In this document: positions 11,165-22,837 of the stretch, piece after piece
How positions within the stretch are numbered: position 1 is the stretch's first letter
Layout: the number at the start of each line of letters is the position of its first letter
Source: Rhizomys pruinosus
Taxonomy: Eukaryota > Chordata > Mammalia > Rodentia > Spalacidae
Assembly: GCA_009823505.1 (NCBI GenBank)
Contig: VZQC01008856.1
Coordinates: forward strand, 791,542 to 855,541
Reading direction: 5' to 3'
Length of the DNA: 64,000 bases
Notes under the pieces: model-generated
The model's database searches: none
Seen by the model: the letters and a program-made list of their open reading frames with translations, nothing else
What the model was told of the DNA's origin: nothing
Program-made: the position numbers and the translations under genes

Positions 11165-11325
11165 ACGAAGATTTGTTTTGTTTTGAGATAAGGTCTCACT
11201 AAGTAACCCTGGCTGGCCTGGAACTCACTATGTGGATCAGGCTAGACTAGAACTCACAGAGATCCACCTGCTTCTGCTTCCTGAGAGCTGCTGGGATTGA
11301 AGGCAGGAACCACCATGGCTGGTGG
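11165..11325 (-). repeat. B1 SINE
   Basis: Antisense B1: gagataaggtctcactaagt through ctgctgggattgaaggcagg. Confidence 0.8.
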
Positions 11326-11399
11326 TGAGAGATAGCCTTTGTGTGTTTATAGCCCAAGAACTCTGTGTTCCCCTTTCACCTGGGTGGTTAATTCTTTTC

Positions 11400-11800
11400 A
11401 TTCTTTTAAACTTTATTTTTTTGTGTGTATGAGTATACTGTCTGCTTATAGGTTTGTGCACCTGTGTTGTGCAATGTCGTGGAGGTCAGAAGAGGGTGTC
11501 AGATTCCCTTGGAACTGGAGTTAAAGACAGTTCTTAGCCACCATGTGGGTGCTGGGGATCGAACCTGTGTCCTCTGCAAGAGCAGTCGGCGCTCTTAACC
11601 GCTAGGCCATTTCTCCAGCCCCTTAAATTTTATTTGAGTGTTTTGCCTATGTGAATGTGCATGCCTGAGGCCAGAAGAGGGCACAGAATGCCCCGGAACT
11701 CTTGTGAGCCTCCATGTGGGTGCTGGAAACCAAACTAGGGTTTTGTGCAAGAGCAGCCAGAGCTTTTTCGGCTGGGCCATCTCTCTCCAGCCTGTTAATT
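11400..11800 (-). repeat. Two tandem B2-like SINEs
   Basis: The first (about 11400-11621) is nearly intact and of the single-motif type. The second (about 11622-11793) is older, with gagcctccatgtgggtgctg and a degenerate B box. Confidence 0.85.
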
Positions 11801-11801
11801 A

Positions 11802-11886
11802 ATTCCTTCCTTCCTTCCTTCCTTCCTTCCTTCCTTCCTTCCTTCCTTCCTTCCTTCCTCATTCATTCATTCATCCATTCATTCCT
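11802..11886. repeat. (TTCC)n then (ATTC)n microsatellite
   Basis: About 13 TTCC units lie at 11806-11858, followed by ATTC units to 11886. It abuts the end of the adjacent SINE. Confidence 0.95.
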
Positions 11887-11896
11887 ACAGTTCTTT

Positions 11897-12040
11897 GAGC
11901 TGTTCATGGCAGCTCACACCTATAATCCCAGCACTGGGGAAGGTGAGATGGGAAAATTACTGCTAGTTTGAAGCCAACCTGGGCTACAGAGCGACTACCA
12001 AGCTAACTAGGACTACATAGCAAGATCCTTTCTTAAAAAA
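11897..12040 (+). repeat. B1 SINE, diverged
   Basis: Sense B1: ggcagctcacacctataatc through gactacatagcaagatcctt. Confidence 0.7.
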
Positions 12041-12044
12041 TTTT

Positions 12045-12605
12045 TTTCTTGTGAGCTTTGTCATAGCTGGTACAAGGTTTTAAGGGGTCACCCTGCCCAT
12101 AGCTGGCTTTTGCAATTTATGGGGTGTTCTTCCAAATAGAAAATCTGAAGGGTCCTGTTGTCAGTTTTCTCTCTACTTTTATTTAGCTTTTGGGAATTTC
12201 TATCCCGCTGCATTCCAGAATTGTAGACAAGAATGTCACCCATGTTTTCTTCTAGTGTTTCTGTGGTTTCATTTTTATGTGCTGAAGTTGTTAATCCACT
12301 GGAATTTATTTCAGTTTGAGCACCGAGGTGGGATCTGGGGCTTTTTGCACGGATGTGCACAGCAAGTTGGCTCTGTAGTGTGGGGCGTGTGCCCGGCTAT
12401 TTTTGTCCATTTTGGTGACAGTGCTGTGCTGGCTTAGCAGAAACATGGGACGTGTTTGGCTCTTCCTCTTCATTCTGGAACATTTTCACAGCCGCACAAT
12501 TCTGTCTTTGTTAAAACTTTTAAGGGACTCACTAGTGAAACCATCTGGGCCTGATACTTTGTGGGCGTCTAGCACTTGAAAACAACTCCAACAATTTTTT
12601 TTTTC
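12045..12605 (-). repeat. L1 ORF2 fragment (antisense, broken)
   Basis: Text typical of antisense L1 ORF2 is visible: cacccatgttttcttctagt, ttgttaatccactggaattt and gactcactagtgaaaccatc. The frame is broken by stops and no intact LINE protein is present. It is a 5'-truncated old copy. Confidence 0.8.
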
Positions 12606-12654
12606 CTCATGGGGCTGTGAATTTAGGAAGTAATCTTATCAAAATTTAATTTTT

Positions 12655-12870
12655 TTAGGGCTGAAGATGGAACTCAGTGGTATACTGCCAGCTATCAGGC
12701 CTGATAATCCCCAGCACTGGAAGAAAAATTGTTTAGTTGGGCATGTGGTGTGTGCCAGGAAGTTCAGCACTTGGGAGGCCGAGGCAGGAGGACCTTGAAT
12801 CTGAGGCTAGCTTGGGCTACATAGTAAGTTCCAGGCCAGTCTGTGTTACAGAGGGAGATCCTATCTAAAA
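12655..12870 (+). repeat. B4-type SINE (ID-like head, B1-like body)
   Basis: ID-like gatggaactcagtggtatac is followed by B1-like gttcagcacttgggaggccg and an A-rich tail. The head-plus-body order is that of B4. Confidence 0.7.
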
Positions 12871-12890
12871 AATATTTTTTTTAATTAAAA

Positions 12891-13103
12891 AATGGAGAGA
12901 TGGTTCAGTCGTTAAGAGTACTGGCTGCTCTTGCAGAAGTCCTGGGTTCAATTCCCAGGACCTGCATGGCAGCTGACAACCATCCCTAACTTTGGTTCCA
13001 GGGGAATTTGATGCTCTCTTCTGACCTGTGGGCATTGCATGAGATGGGCGCAGTTAACGCATGGAGACAATACACACATACACATAAAAATAAAAATAAT
13101 AAA
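12891..13103 (+). repeat. B2-like SINE, older
   Basis: Sense body from atggagagatggttcagtcg to an AATAAAAATAATAAA tail, without the 17-bp duplication. Confidence 0.85.
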
Positions 13104-13286
13104 TACTTTAAAAAGTTTATTTGTGTGAGTCCAGGGAGTAAAGAGGCCTGCTGCAGAAGCCTGGAGACCGGAGTCCAGTCCTCAGACTGCGTGGAACAAA
13201 CACCACAGGGTTGTCCTCCAACCTCCATACTTTGCACTGTGTACACCCCCCCCCCATCAATATCATACATATACATACACAGTAAT

Positions 13287-13437
13287 ACTTTTTTTTTTTT
13301 TTTGTATTTTTGAGACCGGTCTCCCCATAGCCCCAGCTGTCCTGGAAGTCACTATGTAGACATGGCTGGTCTTGAACTCAGAGATTCACCTGCCTTTGCC
13401 TCCCAAGTGCTGGGATTAAAGGCATGCACCACCACAC
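13287..13437 (-). repeat. B1 SINE
   Basis: T-run, then antisense B1 (ccccatagccccagctgtcc, gtgctgggattaaaggcatg). Confidence 0.85.
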
Positions 13438-13459
13438 CCTCATACAGTAATACATTTTA

Positions 13460-13720
13460 AAAGTTGTACGTGTGTGGCATGTGTGTTGTGTATGTGTGTT
13501 TATGTGTGTGTGTGCATATCCAAACATGTAAGTGTCAAGGGCAGATGAGAGGTCAGCTGTCTCATTCTCCTATTCCTTTGGGACAGGATCTCTCACTGAA
13601 CCAGAAGCTCACTGTTTCTTTGGCTTAGACTGGTTGGCTACCAGCCTCAGTGATGCCTCCTGTCTGCCTCCCCGCCCTCCCAGTTGCGGTTACTAGTACG
13701 GATGGCCATGGCTTCTCTAA
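13460..13720 (-). repeat. GT-rich tract with composite rodent SINE-type repeat
   Basis: A GT-rich run (13465-13520) leads into gggacaggatctctcactga and gccagc-like text, matching the composite repeat also seen near 4640 and 19040. Confidence 0.5.
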
Positions 13721-13729
13721 AAAATATAT

Positions 13730-14098
13730 TTTTATTTTCATTTACATATATGAGTGTATTGCCTGCACCTGTGCTGTGCAGTGCCCATGAAGGTAAGAAG
13801 AGGGCGTCAGATCCCTCGTGTATGAGTGTACTGTCTGCATGTAGGTTGGTGCACCTGTGCTGTGCAGTGCCCATGGAGGTCAGAAGAGGGCATCAGATCC
13901 CATGTGTATGAGTGTTTTGCTTGCAAGTAAGTGCACCCATGTCATACAATGCCCTTGGAAGCCAGAAGAGGTCATCAGATCCCCTGGAACTGGAGTTCTA
14001 GATGGTTGTTAGCTGCCATGTGGGTGCTGGGAATTGAACCCAGGTCCTTTGCAAGAGCAGTCAGTAGTACTCTTAACCACTGAGCCATCTCTCTAATC
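13730..14098 (-). repeat. B2-like SINE with its 3' part repeated three times
   Basis: Three successive copies of the same 3' segment (starting tatgagtgt, ending cagatccc) begin at 13749, 13821 and 13907. Only the third continues into the SINE body and head (to about 14098). Spacing is 72 and 86 bases. Confidence 0.8.
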
Positions 14099-14127
14099 CC
14101 TCACTCTTTTTAAAAATAGGGTCTCCT

Positions 14128-14372
14128 GGGCTGGAGAGATGGCCTAGCGGTTAAGAGTGCCGACCGCTCTTACAGAGGACCCGGGTTCGATCCCCAGCAC
14201 CCACATGGCAGCCGAGAACCATCTGAAACTCCAATTCCAGGAGAACTCCAGTTCCAGGGGAATCCGACACCCTCTTCTGACCTCCACGGTATTGCACGAC
14301 ACGGGTGCACAAACCTGCATGCAGATAGTACATTCATACACATAAAGAAATAAAAAAATAAAATAAAAAATA
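14128..14372 (+). repeat. Young B2-like SINE with 16-bp target-site duplication
   Basis: It is flanked by perfect copies of aaaaatagggtctcct (14112-14127 and 14373-14388). It carries the 17-bp internal duplication and intact A and B boxes. It is inserted in an older antisense B1-like sequence (14099-14127 continuing at 14373-14477). Confidence 0.95.
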
Positions 14373-14704
14373 AAAAATAGGGTCTCCTGTACCTTAGGTT
14401 GGCTTTGAACTTCTGAGCCTCTTGCCTTAGCCTCCCAGGTACTGGGAAGACAGGAAGGAGTGTGCCACCGCGCACAGCACAACGCTGTGGTGTTTCCATC
14501 ACAGTTCAGACTTCAAATTCCTGAGAGCTAGTATCCTGCCTGGACCGGTCCTCCTGCTCCAAGACACAGTTTCTCATCACTATGTACTCCATGACCAATT
14601 TCAGAAAACTTTTACCACCTCAGAAAAGGCTCCATTCTGCCCCATCTCCAGCCTTAAGCGATGACTCCTGGTCTTAGGGACTTTCTATCTGTGGGGTCCC
14701 TATT

Positions 14705-14932
14705 CTGGTGCTTTTTAAAATTTATCTATTTTTATGTGTATGAGTGTACTGTCTGCATGTAGGTTGGTGCACCGGTGTCGTGCAATGCTGTGGAGGTTAG
14801 TAGAGGGTGTCGGATTCCCCTGGAACTGGAGTTAAAGACGGTTTTTAGCCGCCATGTGGGTGCTGGGGATTGAACTCAGGTACTCTGCAAGAGCAGACAG
14901 TGCTCTTAACCACTGAGCCATCTCTCCAGCCC
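14705..14932 (-). repeat. B2-like SINE (single-motif type)
   Basis: Antisense copy from the AT-rich tail to ccatctctccagccc. Possible imperfect target duplication ctggtgcttt / ctggcgcttt on its flanks. Confidence 0.85.
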
Positions 14933-14984
14933 TCTGGCGCTTTCTTTATACATAGAGTCACGTACTCTGGCCCCCTTTTGTGCC

Positions 14985-15290
14985 TTTTCTCTTCTACTCT
15001 GGTAGCCCAGGCAGGCCTCGGGCTCACTGTATAGCAGAGGATGACTTCGAACTCTTGATCTTCTTGCCTCCACTCTCCAGTGCTGGGGTTACAGGCACTC
15101 ACCACTAGGCCTGGCATACAATTACATTTTTGTCTTTCATATCAAGGCAGGCTGTATTAGCTCTCCATGGCTGCAGCAAATTACTTGGGATCAACAAGTT
15201 GTTAGCTGCTCTGTGGGTGCTGGGAATTGAACCCGAGTCCTTTGCAAGAACAGCCAGTGCTCCTAACTACTGAACCTTATCCCCAGCCCA
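14985..15290 (-). repeat. B1-like SINE and truncated B2-like SINE
   Basis: Antisense B1-like (about 14985-15115, tagcccaggcaggcctcggg), then a truncated antisense B2-like head (about 15195-15290, gtgggtgctgggaattgaac). Confidence 0.65.
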
Positions 15291-15299
15291 GTAAGGTTT

Positions 15300-15540
15300 T
15301 TTTTTTTAATTTTTTTAATTAATTTTATTTATTTCTGTATGTGTATGAATGTACTGTCTGCATGCAAGTTTGTGCACCCGTGTCGTGCAATGCCGCGGAG
15401 GTCAGAAGAGGGTCTCGGATTCCCCTGGAACTGGAGTTCTCCTGGAATTGGAGTTTCAGACGGTGGGTGCTGGGGATCGAACCCGGGTCCTCTGCAAGAG
15501 CGGTCAGCGTTCTTAACCGCTAGGCTATCTCTCCAGCCCC
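15300..15540 (-). repeat. Young B2-like SINE with a small internal deletion
   Basis: It carries the 17-bp duplication. Compared with sister copies it lacks about 14 bases between the duplication and gtgggtgctggggatcgaac. Confidence 0.9.
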
Positions 15541-15864
15541 CGTTTTTTTTTAAAGGAGGCTGAAAGCTGCTCCATGCCCGTGGTGTGAAGTTCCAAGGAA
15601 CTTTCTGGTGACTGAGGATTTGTGCCCATGGAGCCAGGAGGGCGGAGGGGGAGCCTAATTCCAGGGAACCTCTGGGCTGGTGGATGCCTGGTGGTGGGCA
15701 GGCTCGGGACTGGCCCTTGGGTGGGCTCCAGATATGTGGGATTCAGGGTGCCAACAACATGAGGTTGGTGCAGGATGAATGAGGCAGTTGCCCCGACACA
15801 GAACGTAAGGGTGTGTGTGGAACTTGGAAATCAAGACAGAGTATTTATTATAATAAAGTTCTCC

Positions 15865-16125
15865 TCACCCTCCCTGCCCCCCAGTGCTTGGGATGGAACT
15901 CAGGGCCTGTCATGCAATAGGCAAGCGATTTACTACTAGCTACATCCTTAGCCTGTTAGCATGTGTATGTGTATATGCGTGTGTGTGGGCATGTATATGC
16001 ATGTGGGCATGTGTGGGTGTGTGTATGCGTGTGGGTGTGTGTATGCATGTGTGGGTGTGTATATGCGTGTGTAGGCATGTGTGGGCACGTGTGTGGGCAC
16101 GTGTGTGGGCATGTGTGTATGAGCG

Positions 16126-16159
<34 letters not shown>

Positions 16160-16200
16160 CGTGTGTGGGCATGTGTGTGTATGTGTCTGGGTGTGGAGGC
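15865..16200. repeat. ID-like fragment and (GT)-rich minisatellite
   Basis: Antisense ID-like text (about 15880-15955) is followed by about 240 bases of GTGTGGGCAT / GTGTATGC units (15958-16195). The GT-rich tract has open frames on both strands only because it lacks stops. Confidence 0.8.
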
Positions 16201-16460
16201 CATAGGTTGATGTTGACTTTTTTCCTCAGTCACCTTCCACCTTATTTTTATTTTTTTTTTATTTCATTTTAATTTTTTGAGACAGGATCTCCCTATAGCT
16301 CCAACTTGCTGTGTAGACCACCAGGCTGGCCTTGATCTAGTAGAGATCCACCTGTCTTTGCCTCCACAGTGCTGGGACTACAGATGTAGCCCCATGCCAG
16401 CTTCTTACATGGTTCTGGGGATCTGAACTCAGTCCTCAGGCCGTGTGGCAGGTGCTCTGC
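16196..16460 (-). repeat. Composite rodent SINE-type repeat with B1 body
   Basis: aggccataggttgatgttga, then a T-run and antisense B1 (gagacaggatctccctatag, ccacagtgctgggactacag), then a ctcagtcctcaggc end. Confidence 0.65.
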
Positions 16461-16894
16461 CTCACTCCCCTGTCCTGAGGCCACTCTGGAAGAGCTGAGG
16501 TTTGGGGCGTAAGTTTGGCTTTGCAGCTGACAGGTCGAGCAGATCCAGCTGTAGGCCAGTGGCTGGAGCCCAGCAGAAAGCAGCTCTTGGGACGGGAACA
16601 AGTTGGAGCAGCTCTAAGACCCTCTCCAGCTTGTGAGTTGGCTGTGGCAGTTTGGCTTTGCTAGAGTAGGATGCAGAGAGAAAATCCCCTGTACCCAGAG
16701 ATGCAGAGGGAGCAGGGGTGGGGTGCCAAAGGGGCCGAGAGCTCTGGGCCCCCCTGAGAACAGCGGTAACAAGGCTCATCCAGCAATGAGGTGGGTAAGG
16801 ACAACTGTTTGTGATGGCTGCAGCCCAGGGTCAGCTGCCTCTGCGGGGCTGTGTGAAAGGAAATAAGAGCTCCTTTCCTTTTTTTTTTTTTCTT

Positions 16895-17275
16895 CTCTTT
16901 ATTTACTTTATTATTTTTATGTGTATGAGTATACTGCCTGCATGTGCTTAAGTGCACCCATGTTGTGCAGTGCCCGAGGAGGTCAGAAGAAGGTGTCGGA
17001 TCCCCTGGAACTAGAGTTACAGATGGTTATTAACTGCCATGTAGGTGCTGGGAACTAAACCCAGGCCCTCTGCAAGAGCCATCTTAATCTTAATCACTGA
17101 GCCATCTCTACAGTCTTCACCTTTTCTTAATTATGTTGATTGATTGATTGTGCGTGCGTGCCTGCTTGCATGTGGAGATTCTTTTACCCATGTGGGTCCC
17201 AGGACTCAAACTCAGGTTGTCAGGGTTGACATCAAGCACTTTTAACCACTGAGCTATCTTGCTGGCCTCGGAAGA
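16895..17275 (-). repeat. B2-like SINE followed by B3-like SINE
   Basis: Antisense B2-like copy about 16898-17117 (single-motif type), then antisense B3-like copy about 17125-17270 (ccaggactcaaactcaggtt). Confidence 0.8.
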
Positions 17276-17279
17276 CTCC

Positions 17280-18835
17280 TTTAGTGCTTTGTCCCTTAAA
17301 GTATAATTAATTGGGTGCACTTGTGGCCCAAGGCAGTCCCTCTGTACTCTAAAGCCCACATAGGGAGGTGCTGTCTGCCATGTATGTGGTAGCTAAGAAC
17401 AGGTTGTCACCAGGTTTAGGCAGCCCATGGCACCCTTTCTCTGTGCCTTGGGGCCCCCAGATTTCAAGTCTTGGAAGTTCTTAATGTCTAAACCCCCATT
17501 TGCCTTGTCTGTGGGATGAAGATGAAAAGGGGGACCCCTGACGTTGAGCTCTCCTGTGCTAACCCATGAGCCTCAGCGGGTCACTGGCTCCACCTGTGGC
17601 TCTACCTTGTTGGTTTTCTTGTCTGTCCCAGGTGCTGTGAGATGATTTTCATTAGCTGGGATTAAGAGCCCTGTGGAACAGTACTCCTGGTCTGAGATTT
17701 GGGGCCAGCCTCGGTTTCCCCCTTTATCAAGTGAAGGAATAGAAGGAAGCACTGAGACGGGTCTAAATGCTGCAGTGTTAGTATGCCGAGCTGCATTCAC
17801 AGTAGGTGCTTGATAGATGTTAGATGTGCCGTTCTTGACTCCTGTGACTGCAGCCAGGTCTCCAGGCAGAAAGCCTCCTGGTAACTTGCAGGAGGTGATA
17901 AGAGAGAAGTTGTGTGTAGGGGACCTGTAAGGAGAAGGTGTAGATGACACCTGGAGAAAGGAGAACGGAGGCGGGGCTGAGGGGCTCTGAGCCTGACCCT
18001 GGCCTGGGGGGTGGGCAGCTCTGACAAACTCCAGAGTTTCTGCCAAATTCAGGACAGCTGTCAGGGATCCAGAATCATTGTTTTTGTGTTTCCTGTCATA
18101 GGTGAGTCTGTTTATGCTTGCTCTTAAGAGAGGGCTTGTGCTTGCTTATTGCTGGCTTGTCTGTTACTATAAAGCATCTTAAAGGGCCCAGATCTAAATT
18201 CTCCCCTCCTGGGGCATTGGGGAATACCTGTCCCCCAGGTGGTTGGGTGTTGGGTAGCAAGGTTAGAGACTGTCACTATTGCATCAGTGAGCACAGGTGA
18301 CAGGCCTGGCTGCCAGAACTCAGTCAGATGGGTCATTCTGCTGCCTGGACCTCCGGCATGGTCACTTGGAGACTATGGCACCTGTAGCACAGGGATCAGG
18401 AAGGCAGTCCTGCCCACGTGGCCTCTTGGGACATTTCCATCACTCCTCTGGCCAGCAGAGTCCCTGGCCTCCACCTCTGTGCTGACCAGCTCTCAAGGGC
18501 TCTGCTCTGGTCAGGCCTAGCCCTGCTATGGGCTGCCTAAACCTGGTGACAACCTGTTCTTAGCTACTATTTCCAGGCTACTTCCTCTCACCTGTCCTTT
18601 ATTCTTCTGGAGGCAGGAGATGGGGGGGATAGTAACGGGGTGATGGGGGGCTCTTTGCACCAAGGGACTAGGCTGTGGCAAATTTTCGTGTCCTTCTCCA
18701 GGACCAATCCTACTTGTATACCCAGCCTCCTGTTCTGCCAAGGATGGGGAGCCCCCATATGTCTTGTGGGGGGTGTGGAAGCCAGGTATCATTGTTGGGG
18801 ATCTGCCTCTGTTATTCCCTGCCTTATTCCTATTT
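17280..18835. other. Septin9: Mainly unique intron with MIR-like remnants
   Basis: No exon is visible. Short MIR-like text appears near 17690-17830 (cggtttcccc, then aggtgcttgatagatgtta). An E-box in a palindromic setting (CCACGTGG) lies at 18414-18421. Confidence 0.5.
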
Positions 18836-18837
18836 TT

Positions 18838-19255
18838 TAGATTTATTTTTATTTTTGATTATGTGTACGCATATGTGACTGTGTGCGGGTATGTGGACAT
18901 GGGAGCAGATGCCCTCAGAGGCAGACGAGGGTGTCAGATCCCCTGGACTTAATGGATTCTGGGAACCGAACTTCAGCCTCCTACAAGAGCAGTGCATGTT
19001 CTTAACCACTGAGCCATCTCTCTAGTCCCTCTACCCTTTTTTTTTTTTTTTTTTTGAGACAGGGTCACTGAACCTAGAGCTCCCCAAATAATTAGCCAGC
19101 AAGCCCCAGGGGTTGGTCCTCCTGTCCCCTCCTGTCCCTGTTCCCAGCTCCCCCACCAGCACTGGGACTACAGGTGTGCATCGTCACACCTGGCTTTTTA
19201 TGTGGGTGCCGTGCCAGCTGCTTGACCACTTTACTGAGTCATTTCCCCAGCTCCA
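18838..19255 (-). repeat. B2/B3-like SINE and composite rodent repeat
   Basis: Antisense B2/B3-like copy (18838-19029, ending gagccatctctctagtccc), then T-run and composite repeat (cagggtcactgaacctagag, agcactgggactacaggtgt). Confidence 0.75.
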
Positions 19256-19259
19256 CGCT

Positions 19260-22015
19260 TCCACGTCTTCATGGCCCCACGGAAGGGACCCAGCTTGAGG
19301 GGGCGACAGACCTCCATCAGCAGCCGGTCCAAGTGACTCCCAGCTGACCTCTGCTGGCTCCCACCAGCCCCGTCTAGACCAGGAGGGGGAGGGGTCTCTA
19401 CGTCCTCCCTGGGAGCAGGGCTTGAGGAAGATCCCTGCGCCTGGCGCTGGTCTGTTTTCAGCCTCCGAGGCTGACTCCCTGCAGTTCCGCTGACTAATGC
19501 TTTATCTGACAGTTGGAGGAGCAGGTCCCTGTCACAGCCAGCTCCGGTTACAGAGGGTTGTGATGCACCTGGAGCGTGGCCTCACACAACTCTACTCTCC
19601 TACCGACCAGCCTGGTTTCAGGAAACCCAGCCCTAGGTCTCTTTAGGGCCCCCAGGTAACCTTAGCATGTGGGGAATTGCAGCGGTGAAACAAGCCGGTC
19701 TGTGGGACGCAGTGGTTTTCCGGTGTGGGGCGAGGCTGGGGAGGGCATGGAGGAGGAGCCAGAGGATTGGGGAGGGTGGGCCCTCTATTGCTGCTTGCAG
19801 ACCTTCCCCTAAGCCTATGCACTCCTGGGGCAGGTCATGTGATTATAGGAGGTAGGGGGTCCTCTTCCCTAGAGACCCTGAAACCTTGGAGGAAGCCCAG
19901 AGACCTCTCTTATCCCCGGAGTGGAGGACGCTCAGCCAGGCTATCTCTAAAGAGCATCTCCGGCAGCCTTACCCAGGCTCCTTGTCCCGGAACCTTCTAT
20001 TCGGGAAAGGAGGGGAAGGTGGGTGCCTACCCGGATGTTCTGGGCAGCAGGAAGTTTACCTCTGCTTAGCTGAGGCCTGGCTGGTTAAATGTGCTCCTTG
20101 GGAGATTTTCTGGTAGAGTGGCCCATTCGCAACACCCAGCCGGTGCCTTTGAGCCTTTGGGACCCTGTGTGGTCATCTGAGCTACGAGTTTGGGAGTTCT
20201 CAGCCCAGTGTGCTGATGGGGGTGCCCCCCCCAACCTAGATCCACTTCTGTCAGCTGCTCAGAGTCCTCCTGATCTCTTCGGCTTCCCTTCCCTTTCTCC
20301 TGTAGGCCTGGCTTGGGCCTCCCCATCTCTCTAGGGTGACTTTCCTAGCCCTTATGGACCCCTAAACTCTGATCTCAGATGGATAGAGTCAGCACATAGT
20401 TGGCTAATTAGCCATCCCAACACCCTGAGCTCCCCTCCTCCCAACTTACCATTTTTCAGATGAGACAGTCAAGGCCCAGAGAGCTTCAGACAAACTCGCT
20501 TGTGGCCACAGCACTCTGTGCCTTCATTTGAACCCTGGAGGTCCCTGGCTTCCTAGAGCTTCCCTAGAGGGTGTGGTGAGCTGCTTGTGAGTGGACAGAA
20601 CACTGACCCTTGCTGACCTGGGTTAGGATGAACTTCTGGAGGTGGCGTGGTCTGGAGCTCTGGGACGTAGGGTGGGTGCTAGGCTGGGCTCGGTGGGAAC
20701 GGGGTTCGTCTTCTTGGTAAGGGGATGAATGGACATGTCCCGTGGCTTCCAGGCTAACCCTGAGCTGACCTGTGGCTTCGTGGCATGTTTTTGCCCTTTG
20801 CCTCAGGATGGCAGATATATTGTCTTTGTGTGCAGGTGGGCTCTGGCCAGCTCACCTGGGGTTTACCGGTTATCCTGGGAGTGGGCTTTGACTTTTTGGA
20901 GTCTGTATGGAATGAGCCGGGTGCTTTGACCAGGAAGGAGGTGGGCAGCAAGTGTCCAAGGGCTTGCATGCCCTCTGCCACTCTCCCCAGGGTCTCCTCA
21001 AACCATGCCAGGGTTTGGGTCTCACCTCCAGAGACCTGAGGCCTCTATTTCACAATCAAGCTGCTCAGCCCCAAGGTCCTGAGCCCCCTGGGCTTTGCTT
21101 TTTAGCCTTCCCTGTGTGTCCTGGTTTGGAGCCAGGCTCTACCCTGGGGATACTTTCTCCTGATCCTCCTAGGCTCCAGCCCAGGCCTTCCTGCTCTCCT
21201 CTCCAATGGGACCCTCAGGTACACAAACAGGAAGCAGAACTTTGTCATCTCCCCATCCTGGGACCAGGCAGGGCTGCAAGGACAGTAGCCTGTGTCCCGT
21301 GTGGCTTCCTGGGAGGTCAGTCTGCTAGTGTGGCCCGGAGGACAGGGAGGGGCTCCTTGCTTTGCTCTCCTTCTGTGGCTCTGGCCTTGGGGCAGACCTC
21401 CAGAGCTGTGGGTGGAGGGGCTGAGATAGGGGAAGCTGGGGTGAGAGAAAGGGGCCAGGGACTTTGGGACTTCTTCCAGGGACCCTGGCTGTAGACCACC
21501 CTTAGGGACCGGGGAATGTGAGGCTCATGTGGCAGGCGGACGGCAGGCGGAATGTCATCCTCTGGCCCATCGTCCAGATCGTGCAGTCAAGGCCCAGAGA
21601 TCCTCAGCTGTCTTCTCGAAGCCCACTGTGTTAGCTTTTCGGATGCTGCGTCCCCTGCTGACATGCATCCTCCTGGGGGAAACCTGTCCTTATGTGGCAG
21701 TCTCCAGGGACTCCCCTGGAGGCAAAGTGTCCTGAGCCCTGAGGTTCTGTCCCCAACCCTGCCTACTTCTCACAGCCTCCAGTCCTAGGGACCCTGTGGG
21801 AGCCCTGAGCACCCAGGTTGTTATTCCTCCATCTCTACCAAGCTGTTGGCAGGAAAATGGCACTCAGTCCTCTCCCTGACCCTTGTCTGGAGAACGCAGG
21901 GGAGGACCGTCTACTGACAACGTGGCAGTGTCCATGCAAGGCTTATGAAGACGAGGCAAGGCAGGATTCTTCATTAGCAAGCAGAAGGGTCTGAATTGGT
22001 TCTCCAGAACCCATG
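19260..22015. other. Septin9: SINE-free unique intron with one MIR-like remnant
   Basis: About 2.7 kb without rodent SINEs. A MIR-like remnant is seen at about 20445-20540 (cagatgagacagtcaaggcc). No exon is recognised; the open frames here are chance. Confidence 0.55.
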
Positions 22016-22019
22016 TGAA

Positions 22020-22297
22020 CAGCCAAGTATGGCAGCACAATTGTAATCCCAGACCTGGGGAGGCAGAAATGGGGAGGTCCCTGGGGCTCACTGGCCAACC
22101 AGTCTACCCTACGTAGTGACCCTCAGGTCAGTGACTGTCTAAATAAAAACGGGTGGGGCTGGAGAGGTAGCAAAGCTGTGAAGAGCACATACTGCTTAAA
22201 GGACCCGAGTTCAGTTCCCAGCAGCTGCATTGAGTTATTCATCAAGGGATCCAGAACCCTCCTCCTGCTTTCAGGGACAGCTGCCCTCACATGTGTA

Positions 22298-22370
<73 letters not shown>

Positions 22371-22420
22371 ACATAGACACACAATTAAAAATAAAATATA
22401 AAGCATTTAGAAAACACAAA
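22020..22420 (+). repeat. B1/B4-like fragment, B2-like SINE and (AC)n(AG)n microsatellite
   Basis: B1-like sense text (about 22022-22150) is followed by a diverged B2-like copy (22153-22300). Its tail is about 10 AC and then about 25 AG units (to about 22367). Confidence 0.75.
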
Positions 22421-22439
22421 TTGGCGTAGAACTTGAGGG

Positions 22440-22530
22440 ACAGTACCTGTGTTGACCCCTGACCTCTGCTATAGACATATGATGGAACAGTACCCGCGTT
22501 GACCCCTGACCTCTGCTATGACATATGATG
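22440..22530. repeat. 47-bp tandem duplication carrying two DR1-type nuclear-receptor motifs
   Basis: Two near-identical units start at 22440 and 22487. Each contains TGACCCCTGACCT (22453-22465 and 22500-22512). Read on the minus strand this is AGGTCA-G-GGGTCA, a good direct repeat with one-base spacing. Members of the PPAR/RXR, HNF4 and COUP families recognise such sites. Function is inferred. Confidence 0.85.
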
Positions 22531-22829
22531 CAGGGGCTCCTGTTGGGGAGGTTGGGTCCTGGGGAGAACAGGGATGACCCATCTCAGCACCCCCTCCCTG
22601 GCTCTGTACCCCAAGACCTTTTGACCATCAATGAATCGTCTCTCCAGGCACTCAGCACCTCCATGCAGACAATCTTCCTGGGAGCTGGCTGACACATTTG
22701 GCCTCCACGATTTGTTTTTGAACAGCAATGAAAGGAGAGAGTGACTAAGAAAGTGTGGGGGACGATCAGAGGGAGGGGAAGGAAGGTCTGGAAAGTCCAA
22801 ACATGTGTTATGGGAGCAGGTGCCAGGCA

Positions 22830-22837
22830 TGACGTCA
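22830..22837. promoter_or_regulatory. Perfect palindromic CRE motif
   Basis: TGACGTCA, the full CREB/ATF consensus, followed about 20 bases later by a CpG-containing triple GGCCC run (22858-22876). It lies 320 bases after the DR1 pair in repeat-free intron. Occupancy is unknown. Confidence 0.5.

Noticed and set aside
12088..12360. Minus-strand 90-codon frame as a possible gene
   Set aside because: It lies in a broken, 5'-truncated L1 ORF2 fragment.
14128..14210. tRNA gene suggested by good A and B boxes
   Set aside because: The boxes belong to a tRNA-derived SINE with a long non-tRNA body, A-rich tail and target-site duplication; no tRNA cloverleaf is preserved.
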